64,000 bases of DNA, taken from contig NZ_JACOGF010000003.1 of the NCBI RefSeq assembly GCF_014284335.1, forward strand, positions 1 through 64,000, given 5' to 3'. The notes beneath the pieces are model-generated. The model was not told the origin of the DNA. It did no database searches and saw only the letters and a program-made list of their open reading frames with translations. Origin of the DNA: Undibacterium hunanense. Its GTDB lineage: Bacteria; Pseudomonadota; Gammaproteobacteria; Burkholderiales; Burkholderiaceae_D. This document shows positions 32,023 to 41,897 of the stretch, piece after piece (position 1 is the stretch's first letter; every line of letters starts with the position of its first letter). The translations under genes were made by a program, and so were the position numbers.

Positions 32023-34815
32023 TTAATGCTGCGATGTTTTTTTAACCAGATAAATGCTTAATTGGCAGGTAGCAACAGGCTGGAAAGCCAATAAGCACGA
32101 GGGTTTTGAGCTAACCGTGTCAAATTGCACGAAAAGTACGATTACCCCTTCTTTGGGCGTAAACATCCGCAACGCGATATCGTCACTGTGGTTGATAAAA
32201 ACGAGTGGGAGGTTTTTTGTTTCCAGTTCGGCCCAGTAGACCTTGTCGTGATAACCCTTGAATTCAGGATATTGCCAACCGAGGCCCGAGACCGTGTCGT
32301 TGTAGTCTTTCTTCCAGACGTTGAACTCGACGCCTTGCGTGCGGTTTTTCCAGACACGGTAAGGGCCTTTGCCCAGCCAGCGCATGGACTTTACCTGTGC
32401 TTCAGGATAATCGAAGCTCACACCCAGATAATCGGCGCTTTGCGAACGGCTTTCCATCCTGTATTTGTACGACAGGGTCAGACGGCCAGTGGCGCTTAAA
32501 CGCCATTGCACTGACTGCAGATTGCCGCTGTAGCTGGCATCGATCAATATATAGCCGCCTTGCTCGGTGGCGCGAATTTCTTTCAGCGTTGCAGTGCCGG
32601 TCACCAGGCGTGGGCCATTGGTCAGCGGGACCACCGTGCTACCCCTGCGCAATTGGCGCAGATAGCCCGTAACCTTGTCGATACTGACGCTGATATCGCC
32701 GGCTTTAAGTTCGAATGCATCGGCCTGTTCCTGAACACTGGCTGCAGCGGTAGCACGATGCTGTGCCTGCCATTGGTCGGCAGTTTGTCTGGCGACTGCG
32801 TTGGCGCTGGCGATCATCCAGCTCCAGGTATAAATTTCGTGGCCGTTGCGATCGGTAGCAGTCAGGTACAGCGCATCCTGTTGCGACCAGTTTTGCGGCA
32901 GGTCGATACGGGTATTGCCACGCAATCCTGGGCCCACATCCGGCGACCTGACCTTGCCTTGTGCGATGACCTGATAGCCGTTTTTGTTGGATGCAAGTGT
33001 CTCGAATTTCAACAGTTTCCATGTCAACTTGACGCTATTCAGGTTATTGAAGTCATAGCGATTTTCCAACTGAATGCGACCATCAAAAGTGGGTTGCAGA
33101 TACGCCTTTTCTGACAGCGGCAGATACACCGGTGACCAGATCTGCCTGATCGCAAAGAAGCTGCCTTCTTTTTCACGGTAAGGTCCGACGATGCCATCTG
33201 GCGCGCGATTGCCCCAGACGTCGACTTCGCCGTTATTGTCAGTACGGACGATGCCTTCGTCAGCGAAGGCCCAGATAAAACCACCAGCACTTAAAGGATT
33301 GCCGAGCATTGCATTCCACCAGTCGTTCAGACCGGCGGCGGCACCGCCATCGTACAAGCCGTGCATGAATTCAGTCGGCATGAACACATCACGTCCATGA
33401 AACAGCGATGTCGCGCAGCAGTCGTAATAGGGGTAGTGCGATGTATCGATGCCACCGTAGTTTTCCCACGGATGGATGACAGGACGCTTTTGCAGGTCAT
33501 ACAGGTCGTAATGTGAATCAACTCCACGCGGGAAGCCGCCTTCATTGCCGTTTGCCCAAAACACGATGGATGGGTGGTGCTGATCTCGCCTGACCAGTTC
33601 TTTGACCAGCGGCGCGGCAACTTCTGTGTCGTAGGCTTTTTGCCAACCAGTCAGTTCGTCGATGACATACAGGCCGATTTCGTCGGCAACGTCGAGAAAA
33701 TGTTCATCGGGCGGATAGTGCGACATACGCACCGCGTTCATGTTCATTTCCTTCATCAGACGTGCATCGGTGTAACTCAGCTCCTTGCTGGTCGTGCGGC
33801 CTGAAGTGGGCCAGAATGAATGACGGTTTGAGCCTTTCAGCCGGATTTTATTGCCATTGACGTACACGCCATCCTGTTTGCGCAGTTCTATGGTGCGAAA
33901 CCCTATCGTCTTGCTGATCTGATGCGTGACTTTTTGACCGTTGATCAGTTCAAACAAGACTTTGTAGCGCTGAGGATTTTCAGCTGACCATGGAATGACA
34001 TGGTCGATATGCGTATGCAGATGCAGCGGTTGCTGCGCACCGGCAAACGTGGCCAAGGTGGCCAAAACCGGTTTGCCGAGCGGCTTGCCGTCCAGCGTAC
34101 TTAACCGGGCCCGCACTTTGGTACCCGCCGGTACTTGCTTGCTCAGGTACACCTCGGCATCGAATTCGCCGGTATGACGCGCATCGAGCGTGACGTGATC
34201 GATATTGGCGACTGGCTTTGCTTCTAGCCATACGGGGCGATAAATGCCGCTGAACAACCAGAAATCCGAACTGCGTTCAGCCCGATTGACTGATGCATTG
34301 TCAGACACCCGCTTGACACTCACTTCCAGCAGATTGTTTTCACCGGCCTTGAGCAGCGGCGTTATATCATAGCGAAATTCATAGAACCCGCCCTGGTGGA
34401 CAGGCCCGGCAAGCTGGCCGTTGATCTTTACTTCGGTGTCGGTCATGGCACCACCAAACACAATTTCGATCTGCTGACCTTTCCAGCCAGCCGGTACCTG
34501 AAACTGATGGCGGTATTTGCCGACATTGTCGGGCACTGCTTCTTTGCCCCAGTCCTGGCCATAACGATAGGTGCCGAAACCTTCAAGTTCCCAGTTCGAC
34601 GGAACCGGGATGGTTTTCCACGCACCGCCGTTGCGGCCAGCGTCCAGGAAAAATTCCCAATCCACCCGGTGATCCTTATCGGTGCCACTCAGGTATTGAA
34701 CCTGAGTGTTTGCCGTGTTTGCCGCGTTTCCCGTATTAGCAGTGGCAGCGTGGCTGGATACGCTAACGCTGATGCAGGCAAAAGCAATACAGAAACAACT
34801 AAGTATTTTTTTCAT
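32023..34815 (-). CDS. GH2 family beta-galactosidase-like hydrolase, 3' end truncated by Tn3
   Basis: The 930-codon frame starts with a signal peptide (MKKILSCFCIAFACISVSVSS). GH2 domains follow: sugar-binding (IPVPSNWELEGFG), Ig-like, and TIM barrel with MNAVRMSHYPPDEHFLDVAD. The acid/base Glu lies in FWANGNEGG and the nucleophile Glu in MPTEFMHGLYDGG. Only the last ~41 codons, after ALRMFTPKEG, come from the transposon end (32148 onward), so the natural C-terminus is lost. It probably acted with the GH51 enzyme upstream on plant galactan/arabinan; activity of the hybrid protein is uncertain. Confidence 0.85.
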   Translation of the reverse strand: MKKILSCFCIAFACISVSVSSHAATANTGNAANTANTQVQYLSGTDKDHRVDWEFFLDAGRNGGAWKTIPVPSNWELEGFGTYRYGQDWGKEAVPDNVGKYRHQFQVPAGWKGQQIEIVFGGAMTDTEVKINGQLAGPVHQGGFYEFRYDITPLLKAGENNLLEVSVKRVSDNASVNRAERSSDFWLFSGIYRPVWLEAKPVANIDHVTLDARHTGEFDAEVYLSKQVPAGTKVRARLSTLDGKPLGKPVLATLATFAGAQQPLHLHTHIDHVIPWSAENPQRYKVLFELINGQKVTHQISKTIGFRTIELRKQDGVYVNGNKIRLKGSNRHSFWPTSGRTTSKELSYTDARLMKEMNMNAVRMSHYPPDEHFLDVADEIGLYVIDELTGWQKAYDTEVAAPLVKELVRRDQHHPSIVFWANGNEGGFPRGVDSHYDLYDLQKRPVIHPWENYGGIDTSHYPYYDCCATSLFHGRDVFMPTEFMHGLYDGGAAAGLNDWWNAMLGNPLSAGGFIWAFADEGIVRTDNNGEVDVWGNRAPDGIVGPYREKEGSFFAIRQIWSPVYLPLSEKAYLQPTFDGRIQLENRYDFNNLNSVKLTWKLLKFETLASNKNGYQVIAQGKVRSPDVGPGLRGNTRIDLPQNWSQQDALYLTATDRNGHEIYTWSWMIASANAVARQTADQWQAQHRATAAASVQEQADAFELKAGDISVSIDKVTGYLRQLRRGSTVVPLTNGPRLVTGTATLKEIRATEQGGYILIDASYSGNLQSVQWRLSATGRLTLSYKYRMESRSQSADYLGVSFDYPEAQVKSMRWLGKGPYRVWKNRTQGVEFNVWKKDYNDTVSGLGWQYPEFKGYHDKVYWAELETKNLPLVFINHSDDIALRMFTPKEGVIVLFVQFDTVSSKPSCLLAFQPVATCQLSIYLVKKTSQH

Positions 34816-34858
34816 GGAATAGGGCCATCCGTAATTTCTTCGTTTTGGACTTGAGCTA

Positions 34859-36901
34859 TCACCTGGTCCGTGACAGTACCAGCACGGTCACAGAATAAGG
34901 CGCGAAGCTGTAGTCGAATTGCGAGCCCAGACCATGTGCCGCACTGCTTACCGGTACTATCCTGTTTGGCGCATCGATGGTGTTGGTATCGCCCGGGGCA
35001 TCCGAGCGCAGGCTTATTGCCTTTCCTTGCGGCGCCACCCTGATTGGGCCCGCCAAGTCTATCTTGACCATTTGCGGTGTACCGATAGCATTGACGACCT
35101 TCAGATAAATTTCGCCACGCTGTTCCGACGTAGTCGCTGAAAAAAACAAGCCTGGCACTTGCCTGGCCGCTGGTACAGGCTGATCCTTTTTCGCCTTGGG
35201 TTGCCAGGTTTGAGTCGGAATATTTTCCGCTACCAGCGGCAAAGAGACCTCGCCCAGATAGGTCTGGAACATTTTTTGCACATGATAGGACGGTGAGCCG
35301 TAGCTGGTCTGCGCGTCGTAGCCAATAAGGTTGCTACGCCATTGCATGCCACCCGGATTGACGTTGACGAGTAAAGGTGCATAGCAGGACATCTCAATGA
35401 TATCGGCGTTGCGTTCCATGCCTGTCATCCATGCGGCATCGGCCAGTGCAGAAATCAGGTTGGTGGTAGGTGCCCCTTCGCGTGCAGCCCATTCACCGAT
35501 AAAAATCTTTGGCCCGCTGCGGCTATACGTATCGTAACGCTTGGCGTCATTCATCATTGCCAGCGGGTCGTAATAATAATGTTCGTCTATCAAGTCTGGA
35601 ACACGGCTGGTCAACAACTGACGCTGACCAAGATCATCCTTGCCGTTGACAGTCGAAATCAGTTTCAACTGCGGATACCTGGCCTTGATCGCATCATGGA
35701 ATTGGGTATAGCGGCCATCGTAGGTTTTTTGTTTGTCGAATCCATCCTCATTGCCAATCTCGACATACCGCAATTTGAACGGTGCCGGATGGCCATCCCT
35801 GGCGCGTTGCGCTCCCCACCTGGTGTTAACGTCACCCATGACATATTCGATTTCTTCCAGCGCCTCATCAACGAAGGGTTGCAGTGCCGGGCCAGCGGGA
35901 ATGGTTTCACCTTTCAGTGCATATCCAGCGAACACCGCCAGCACTGGCTCAGCACCCATGTCTTCGGTCCACTCCAGAAATTCGAGCAGTCCCATACCAT
36001 CAGAAGAACGGTATTTCCAGGTGCCAGGATGTCCCGGACGCTGATTGAGCGGGCCCAGTGTTTCCTTCCACTTGAAGCGGGTGGCAACCGTATCACCTTC
36101 CAGATAATTACCGCCTGGGAAGCGCAGGAAGGCGGGCTTCATGTCTACCAGTTTCTGCATCAGATCAATGCGATTGCCGTTTGGCCGGTCTTTGTACGTA
36201 GGCGGGAACAGCGAAACGAGGTTGAACCAGACTGTGCCGGGGCTTTCCGTCGACAGCACCAGCCGGCTGGCCGCAGTCGGTTTGATATCTGTTCCGGTTT
36301 TTAGTGTGACAGTATATTGTTTCCATTCGCCATTGATCTTGCCACCTATTGCCTGTGCATACACGGTCTTGCCATCACTGCCTTCCAGGCTGACCGTGAT
36401 CGGCACCCCGCCTGCGCCTGCGGTTCTGGCATAGAAGCTGGCACGGTAGCTGGTATCTGGTTTAATGGGGATGCCCCAATACCCATCATTTGCGACACCG
36501 ACACGGTGGCCTGTCGATGCCTGCGCTGCGTCAAGCCGCAGGCTGGTCGTCAATGCAGTTCCGGCAACCGGATAGCCGGTGTCAAGCGCAATCGATGCTG
36601 TGCCATCCACATCCTGCACCAGCGACCAGTGTACTGCTGTTTTCTCGTCATCCCTGAAAATACGGTTGCGCACCAGTTCTGCGTACAGCCCGCCATCATA
36701 AGAGTAGTTAATTTCTTCGGTCATCAAACCGTACAGGGTGGAACTGACGGGGATGCCAGGTTTGCTCAAGTCTATTTTGACTGTCGTTTGCGCCGAGGCG
36801 AATGCGGATATCAGTGTGCTTGCCAGCACCAGAAGCGGCAGGTAACGACGGCTCGTCAATTGTGTATGACAGGAGTGGACCAGTTTGGCGTGACTACTCA
36901 T
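34859..36901 (-). CDS. Alpha-L-arabinofuranosidase, GH51 type
   Basis: About 680 aa from ATG 36901 (AAAGG eight bases upstream). Signal peptide YLPLLVLASTLISAFASAQ, then YGLMTEEINYSYDGGLYAEL typical of GH51, a carbohydrate-binding-like insert (~residues 110-230), and the TIM barrel. The acid/base Glu is in RYVEIGNEDGF and the nucleophile Glu in KIFIGEWAAREG. The C-terminal beta domain ends FDYSFAPYSVTVLVLSRTR. It removes arabinose from arabinan or arabinoxylan in the periplasm or outside. It precedes the GH2 gene by 43 bases, making a hemicellulose operon. Confidence 0.9.
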   Translation of the reverse strand: MSSHAKLVHSCHTQLTSRRYLPLLVLASTLISAFASAQTTVKIDLSKPGIPVSSTLYGLMTEEINYSYDGGLYAELVRNRIFRDDEKTAVHWSLVQDVDGTASIALDTGYPVAGTALTTSLRLDAAQASTGHRVGVANDGYWGIPIKPDTSYRASFYARTAGAGGVPITVSLEGSDGKTVYAQAIGGKINGEWKQYTVTLKTGTDIKPTAASRLVLSTESPGTVWFNLVSLFPPTYKDRPNGNRIDLMQKLVDMKPAFLRFPGGNYLEGDTVATRFKWKETLGPLNQRPGHPGTWKYRSSDGMGLLEFLEWTEDMGAEPVLAVFAGYALKGETIPAGPALQPFVDEALEEIEYVMGDVNTRWGAQRARDGHPAPFKLRYVEIGNEDGFDKQKTYDGRYTQFHDAIKARYPQLKLISTVNGKDDLGQRQLLTSRVPDLIDEHYYYDPLAMMNDAKRYDTYSRSGPKIFIGEWAAREGAPTTNLISALADAAWMTGMERNADIIEMSCYAPLLVNVNPGGMQWRSNLIGYDAQTSYGSPSYHVQKMFQTYLGEVSLPLVAENIPTQTWQPKAKKDQPVPAARQVPGLFFSATTSEQRGEIYLKVVNAIGTPQMVKIDLAGPIRVAPQGKAISLRSDAPGDTNTIDAPNRIVPVSSAAHGLGSQFDYSFAPYSVTVLVLSRTR

Positions 36902-37212
36902 GGGCGTAACCTTTGCAAATTGCACTGAAAAGTAAAAGACACTGATACCTGCCTGGCAGGCTGATTGTGTTGCGGCAAACGAAGACGAATTAAATGAAAT
37001 CGCGGCAAAAAAAGGCCATGTGCCCGCTTTCCAATGTCAACTGGAATTCATATTATGAAACGAGTTAAGCGTTTGCCAATGGACGAGACGTGAATTATCA
37101 CGTTCTTGATCGGTCGGGCTCTTGTATTGACGTAACGGGTGATTGCGTAGATGCCTGTTTTTGGTCTGTCTTGTCAGACGCAAATCAAGCCCAATTCGGC
37201 CCCAATTCAGAC
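36902..37212. other. Intergenic, nothing recognised
   Basis: About 310 bases upstream of the GH51-GH2 operon. It should contain its promoter. No clear operator found. Confidence 0.4.
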
Positions 37213-39183
37213 TTAAGATCTGTTCGCCCGGTTCGGTGCGACGAATGCCAGGCCTTCTTCAAACGAACGCAATACCATATCAACATGCTTTTTGATCACT
37301 GACTGGTCGGCCTGGTTTTCTTCAGAAAACAGACGGATTGTGACAATGATTGCATGCGGCAGATTGGTGCGTAATTCTTGCACAACAGGTATCCAGTTAT
37401 CCATCATCGAGGCAAGCGGATAAGTAATAAATATCGTCGATACCAGGTTGGCAGTGTCTTCGCCGGGTGTTTCCCTGTTATCCCCAAATGAGATGCTGCG
37501 GGCATCGACTGCTACCTCGCGCAGGGCCATGACAAAGAGTTCGCTGAGCAAATCATCACGTTCGCTGGCAAAGCCGGCGCATAACACGATAGAGCGCTGC
37601 GGGACATCCAGCGGCCCCTGCCAGCGCCCCAGACGTTTCTGGCGCATCTGGCGTAAATGTGCGCCCACATTGGCGTCAAGCATGGATACTTTGCGCTGTT
37701 TTTGCTTCTTCATTGTACCGCCAAGTACCTGGCTCACCGTCTCTGCAAGGATGGCGATGGTGGCACGTATGTTGTTCTGTTGTTCTTTCTCGATGTTTCC
37801 GTTTTCAAAATCATTTGCGCCCAGGGCGAGACCAGGCAGCAGGATGTGGTCGCAGTATTTGGCGAAACTGAATTTGCGCAAAAACGTTTTTGCGTCGCGC
37901 ACAATGGCATCCACATCTGCCGCCAGGACACGATGAAAGAAGCGATGGGCTTCATCTACATTTGGCGCATCGGCAAACAGGATGGTGACTGGTTCCAGTG
38001 CGCTGACATGTCGGCCAGCAACCACCATGCACAAAGTGAGGGGAGTCGACAGTAAAAGGCCAACCGGTCCCCACATGGCGCTCCAGAACAGCGCTGACAC
38101 CATCACCGCAAGTGGTGATAGTCCGGAACTATGACCATATACCTTGGGTTCGATAACGTTTGCTGCGATCAATTCAATCGCACCAAACATTGCCAGACAT
38201 AAGAGCGCCAGCGTCCAGCCAGGATCAATCGCTGCAACGAACAGAGTGATCGCACCACCGGCAACCAACGCTCCCAGATAAGGTACAAACCGCAATACGC
38301 CACTAAGTGCGCCAAATAAAACTGCGTGAGGAACACCAGCAGCCCACAGCACCAGCCCGACGACGATGCCAAAACCGGCATTTACCAAAAATTGTGAAAA
38401 GAAAAAGCGGGACACACCCTCAGTCGCATCGCCCAGCGCCTTGATGGTTCTGCTGACATCGCCTTTGCCGGTGAGACGGATCAGGCGATCTCTTAGCGAT
38501 TCATGATCAAGCAGGATAAACACCAATAGCACCAGCACCAGACCTGTTTCGCCAACCGGGCCAGAGATCATTGAAACCAGGCGTGTGATCGTCTCGGTCG
38601 TCGTTAACTGTGGCTTGCGTATTTCAACAGGTACAGGCTGTATTTGTCCGGCAACGAGTTTTTTTTCTGCATTTGATTTGGGGGCGGGCGCAGGATTGGC
38701 TGGTGCCACCGCCTTGAGCTCGGCTTCCAGGCGTGCAAACGGTTTTTCGGTCATTTCCCGCACTGCTTCAAGCTTGGAATGAATGGCAGAACGGTACTGT
38801 GGAAGTTCCGTCGTTACTGCCACCAACTGGTAGGTTAGTATCGTGCCTATACCGGCTACGCCTATGCCTGCGATAAGAAGCGCACCAAAGGTTGCCGTCA
38901 AACGTCCCATTCCAATACGCCGCATGCCATTGATAAGCGGCGCGATAATCAGGCTAAGGATCAACGCCAGCGCGACTGGTTCCAATACTTCACGGCCAAA
39001 ATGCAAAAGTGCCAGTACACAGGTCACGGTAACAATTGAACCAGGAGTAAGCCGGGGCAGGGAAGAGAGACTAGGCATGTAGAGTCCGAAAGTGGTCAGG
39101 ACGAAGTTGTCTTGATGGGAAGCAAGGATTATACGAAACATCAGGCGTATTTTCTGTCCTATTTTTCTTGCTGACAAATGCAT
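37213..39183 (-). CDS. AI-2E family (PerM-like) transporter with long C-terminal extension
   Basis: 656 aa. The membrane part (about residues 50-395) has the family pattern: REVLEPVALALILSLIIAPL, then ISGPVGETGLVLVLLVFILL, FFFSQFLVNAGFGIVVGLVL, GALSGVLRFVPYLGALVAGG and WGPVGLLLSTPLTLCMVV. About 260 soluble residues follow, ending in VFVMALRE-like and IFITYPLASMMDNW blocks, and are not part of the usual ~350-aa family core. ATG 39183 follows AGGAGG at a long 12-base spacing; ATG 39078 is an alternative. The transported solute is unknown. Confidence 0.85.
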   Translation of the reverse strand: MHLSARKIGQKIRLMFRIILASHQDNFVLTTFGLYMPSLSSLPRLTPGSIVTVTCVLALLHFGREVLEPVALALILSLIIAPLINGMRRIGMGRLTATFGALLIAGIGVAGIGTILTYQLVAVTTELPQYRSAIHSKLEAVREMTEKPFARLEAELKAVAPANPAPAPKSNAEKKLVAGQIQPVPVEIRKPQLTTTETITRLVSMISGPVGETGLVLVLLVFILLDHESLRDRLIRLTGKGDVSRTIKALGDATEGVSRFFFSQFLVNAGFGIVVGLVLWAAGVPHAVLFGALSGVLRFVPYLGALVAGGAITLFVAAIDPGWTLALLCLAMFGAIELIAANVIEPKVYGHSSGLSPLAVMVSALFWSAMWGPVGLLLSTPLTLCMVVAGRHVSALEPVTILFADAPNVDEAHRFFHRVLAADVDAIVRDAKTFLRKFSFAKYCDHILLPGLALGANDFENGNIEKEQQNNIRATIAILAETVSQVLGGTMKKQKQRKVSMLDANVGAHLRQMRQKRLGRWQGPLDVPQRSIVLCAGFASERDDLLSELFVMALREVAVDARSISFGDNRETPGEDTANLVSTIFITYPLASMMDNWIPVVQELRTNLPHAIIVTIRLFSEENQADQSVIKKHVDMVLRSFEEGLAFVAPNRANRS

Positions 39184-39323
39184 GATTTGTCGCCGCCTCC
39201 TAGCCAGCCACCCACTCAGCCAATTTTATTCAAACAACGTCGTTGGTTTTCCATGGTTTTATTTTTAATAAGCTGTCGTGTATCGACGACGCATCTTTCA
39301 ATCATTGCCTGGACTGATTGCAT

Positions 39324-39372
39324 TAGTTGCGATTAGCAACTATATTGATGGTTAATTGATTGCAAATCGCAA
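39324..39372. promoter_or_regulatory. Paired TTGC-N5-GCAA operators upstream of MarR-GNAT gene
   Basis: Site 1 is TAGTTGC-GATTA-GCAACTA (39324-39342), a perfect 7-5-7 dyad. Site 2 is TTGC-AAATC-GCAA (39360-39372). Their centres are 33 bp apart, about three helical turns, so two dimers would sit on one face. Likely bound by the MarR-type regulator encoded 35 bases downstream. Confidence 0.65.
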
Positions 39373-39406
39373 CCAATTTGTGGCTGATGTATAAAAATGC
39401 AAAGAT

Positions 39407-40396
39407 ATGAGATCACCTATGAACCTTGTCCATGCTTCAACCCACCCCCAGGAAACCACGATTCTGGAACTGCGCGAATTTTCGCGGAAGCTCGTGCGTG
39501 AACTCGGGTTTATGCGGCCCACACTGGCCGATAGCGATCTTGCCCCTTCTGCTGTGCATGCCATTCTTGAAATTGGTGGGAGGCCGGGTATGAATGCCAA
39601 GACCCTGGGCAACATCCTGCGGCTGGATAAATCGAACACCAGCCGGCAAGTAGGCAAGCTGGAAACTGCCGGGTTGCTCGAACGCAGAGTTGCAAGCGAA
39701 GATGCCCGTTCAACAAATCTGTATTTGACGAGCGCCGGTCAAAAAATCCGCAAAAAAATTGACCTGTACGCAAGCAAGCAGGTGTCCAGCGCGCTGAGTT
39801 ACATAACGCCGTCCGACCAGCAGGCCCTGGTGCGCGCTCTGGCCTTGTATGTCGATGCGCTTGCGCAAAATAACCAGCCTGATACCGATACTGAAAATTC
39901 TACAAATCCTCTGGACATGCCCATCCTTGAGGGCTACCAGCCTGGCTGCATTGGCGATATCGCTGGCTTGCATGCCCGTTTTTACTCAGCACATTGGCAT
40001 TTCGGTGCATTCTTTGAACAAAAGGTAGCAACAGAACTGGCTAGTTTTACTGGCGACCTGCCGGCAGATGGCAAGGCGTTATGGACGTATGCAGACAATG
40101 GACGGACACTGGCCTCCCTTGCTATTGATGGCGACCCCGAAACAGGCATCGCGCATTTGCGATGGTTTATCGTCGATGATTCTTTGCGTGGTTCAGGTAT
40201 CGGCCGTCAACTCATGGCGCAAGCAATGAAATACGTCGACCAGCGCTTTAGCGAAACCTATCTCTGGACATTCAAGGGGCTGGATGCGGCACGCCATTTA
40301 TATGAATCCTTCGGTTTTCAACTGAGCAATGAAGAAGAGGGCGTGCAATGGGGTACCAGCGTCACCGAACAGCGGTTCAGCAGAAAAATGTCGTGA
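39407..40396 (+). CDS. MarR-type regulator fused to GNAT acetyltransferase
   Basis: 329 aa. N-terminal MarR winged helix (residues ~10-150): GMNAKTLGNILRLDKSNTSR and RVASEDARSTNLYLTSAGQK. A short linker leads to a GNAT domain (~165-329) with RWFIVDDSLRGSGIGRQLMA as acetyl-CoA loop and ARHLYESFGFQLSNEEEGVQW. Such fused proteins occur in many proteobacteria; the regulator may sense the acetyltransferase substrate. Divergent from the AI-2E-type gene, with two operators between them. A second ATG at 39419 is possible. Confidence 0.88.
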   Translation: MRSPMNLVHASTHPQETTILELREFSRKLVRELGFMRPTLADSDLAPSAVHAILEIGGRPGMNAKTLGNILRLDKSNTSRQVGKLETAGLLERRVASEDARSTNLYLTSAGQKIRKKIDLYASKQVSSALSYITPSDQQALVRALALYVDALAQNNQPDTDTENSTNPLDMPILEGYQPGCIGDIAGLHARFYSAHWHFGAFFEQKVATELASFTGDLPADGKALWTYADNGRTLASLAIDGDPETGIAHLRWFIVDDSLRGSGIGRQLMAQAMKYVDQRFSETYLWTFKGLDAARHLYESFGFQLSNEEEGVQWGTSVTEQRFSRKMS

Positions 40397-40484
40397 CGCG
40401 ATGAGGATGAGGATAATCTTTACAAGCGCAGCGATGCAACTGAGAAGCTGAGCAACTGAGCAGCGTTGACAATTGCGGCCCGCA

Positions 40485-41897
40485 TTATTCCACCATTTGC
40501 TGTTTGAAAGACTGCAGCTTTAAATCTTGTGGCGGTGGTGGTGAAACTTTCTTGAGGCTTTCCAGCATGCGCTGAAACTCCGACGATTGGCGTAATACTT
40601 CACGGCCTGCCAGTTGTAATTGTTCCACATAGTCTGGTGCGATGGTAAAAGCAGTTGGCACCTGCAACAGCGTGCGACGCTGGCGACGATCTTTGATATC
40701 GCGCAGGCTGACGCTGATGACATGCATTTCTGCATCAGCGGCAAAAGGGCTGTCTTTTTTGCCGCGATGTTCGATGATTTCGCGGTTCCAGCGCGTGACA
40801 TCATCGTTCAACATCGCCAGTGTGACCTGGGAATCACGTGAACCTACGCCAAACAAGAGCGCATCTGCGACTTGTCCGGTGGTCGGTACCTTGTCATTCT
40901 GATCGATTCTTTCTGCCAGATCCCGTTCTGAATTAATCGAGATCAATACCACACGTCGTATTGAACCTGGCGGCGCATCGCGGAAATTGGCCTGCACCGA
41001 CCCATCGGCGATTGCTCTGTCCAACAGCATCCTGACACCCAGATTATCCGTCAGACCACCATCCACCAGATGCAGGAAAGGGCGCTCGGCAGCATTTTTA
41101 TAACTGTCTTCGGTTGCCTTGATGATGCGTGACCGATAATTATCTTCACCCAGATTGCCCTTGCTGACTCTGGCAGCATCTGAACGATTGGGGCAATCCT
41201 GTGCGTAATTACGCAGCGTTAACGGTGTCAAAACAATAGGCACAGCCGACGATGCCGCTGCTGCAAAAGACAAAGGCACACTGTCCAGATCAGAACAGAT
41301 CAGGGCGAATTGGTCTGCCGTGAATTCAAACGGTGCGCCAGTAGTCAGGTCTGTGGCCGTAACAACCAGTTCAGGTGCACGCGGGTTTTTTTGTAAGTCA
41401 CCGAATGTCAGACCACGATAAAGCCTGTTCAGTTGCTCGCTTAAGACCTGGCTACGGCCATACCAGGGTGATCGCAGCCGGTACATTTGTTTCGGTGAAA
41501 ACGTGGTTTGTATCAAACTACCTTCAAAATTGGACAGCAAAAATTCAGATTCAAAACGGTTGAAGGTGTCATCACCAAAGGCTGCGTAATACGTCGCCAG
41601 GATACTGCCGCCAGATACCCCGCTGATCATGCCAAGCTTGTCGAGTATCGTCGTCGATTCACCTTCCCAGGTGAATCTGGTATCTTTCAACTCACGCAGC
41701 ACTCCAAGGCCAAACGCCGCCGCACGCGCACCGCCGCCTGACATGGTGACCGCCACCACAATAGACTGGGGTTTTGCCGGCTTGCTTTCCCGCGCTAAAG
41801 TGCCTGAGACAGGCTTGGCAATTTCATTTTGCCAGGGGTGAAAGGTCGAGCAAGCACTTAACAGCATTGCCAAGCTAAGCACTGCGTAGCGTTTCAT
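40485..41897 (-). CDS. Patatin-like phospholipase lipoprotein
   Basis: About 470 aa from ATG 41897. The signal ends in the lipobox MLLSAC, so it is membrane-anchored. The patatin domain shows the oxyanion hole VTMSGGGARAAAFGLGVL, the nucleophile elbow GVSGGSILA (GxSxG) and the catalytic Asp in LVDGGLTDNLGV. The C-terminal ~150 residues are extra relative to minimal patatins. It should hydrolyse phospholipid or acyl esters in the envelope. No other lipid gene is adjacent except the lipocalin at 42282. Confidence 0.88.
   Translation of the reverse strand: MKRYAVLSLAMLLSACSTFHPWQNEIAKPVSGTLARESKPAKPQSIVVAVTMSGGGARAAAFGLGVLRELKDTRFTWEGESTTILDKLGMISGVSGGSILATYYAAFGDDTFNRFESEFLLSNFEGSLIQTTFSPKQMYRLRSPWYGRSQVLSEQLNRLYRGLTFGDLQKNPRAPELVVTATDLTTGAPFEFTADQFALICSDLDSVPLSFAAAASSAVPIVLTPLTLRNYAQDCPNRSDAARVSKGNLGEDNYRSRIIKATEDSYKNAAERPFLHLVDGGLTDNLGVRMLLDRAIADGSVQANFRDAPPGSIRRVVLISINSERDLAERIDQNDKVPTTGQVADALLFGVGSRDSQVTLAMLNDDVTRWNREIIEHRGKKDSPFAADAEMHVISVSLRDIKDRRQRRTLLQVPTAFTIAPDYVEQLQLAGREVLRQSSEFQRMLESLKKVSPPPPQDLKLQSFKQQMVE

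Larger units (their letters stand above)
28906..32148. mobile_element. Tn3-family transposon carrying only tnpA
   Basis: Bounded by ~38-bp terminal inverted repeats that begin with Gs and share TTTTCGTGCAATTTGACACG: left 28906-28942, right 32111-32148 (inverted). The only gene inside is tnpA (29042-31978); there is no resolvase, res site or passenger. The left end repeat is present twice (28914-28941 and 28999-29026). Flanking 5-bp sequences do not match, so no target duplication is seen. The right end lies inside a GH2 gene. Confidence 0.85.

Noticed and set aside
28901-32153. A 5-bp target duplication for the Tn3 element
   Set aside because: Bases outside the two ends (TTAAG-like left, TTCTT right) do not match, so no duplication is claimed.
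35579-36304. A 241-codon plus-strand ORF
   Set aside because: It lies antisense inside the GH51 gene, which has clear catalytic motifs. The plus frame has no recognisable domain or ribosome site.
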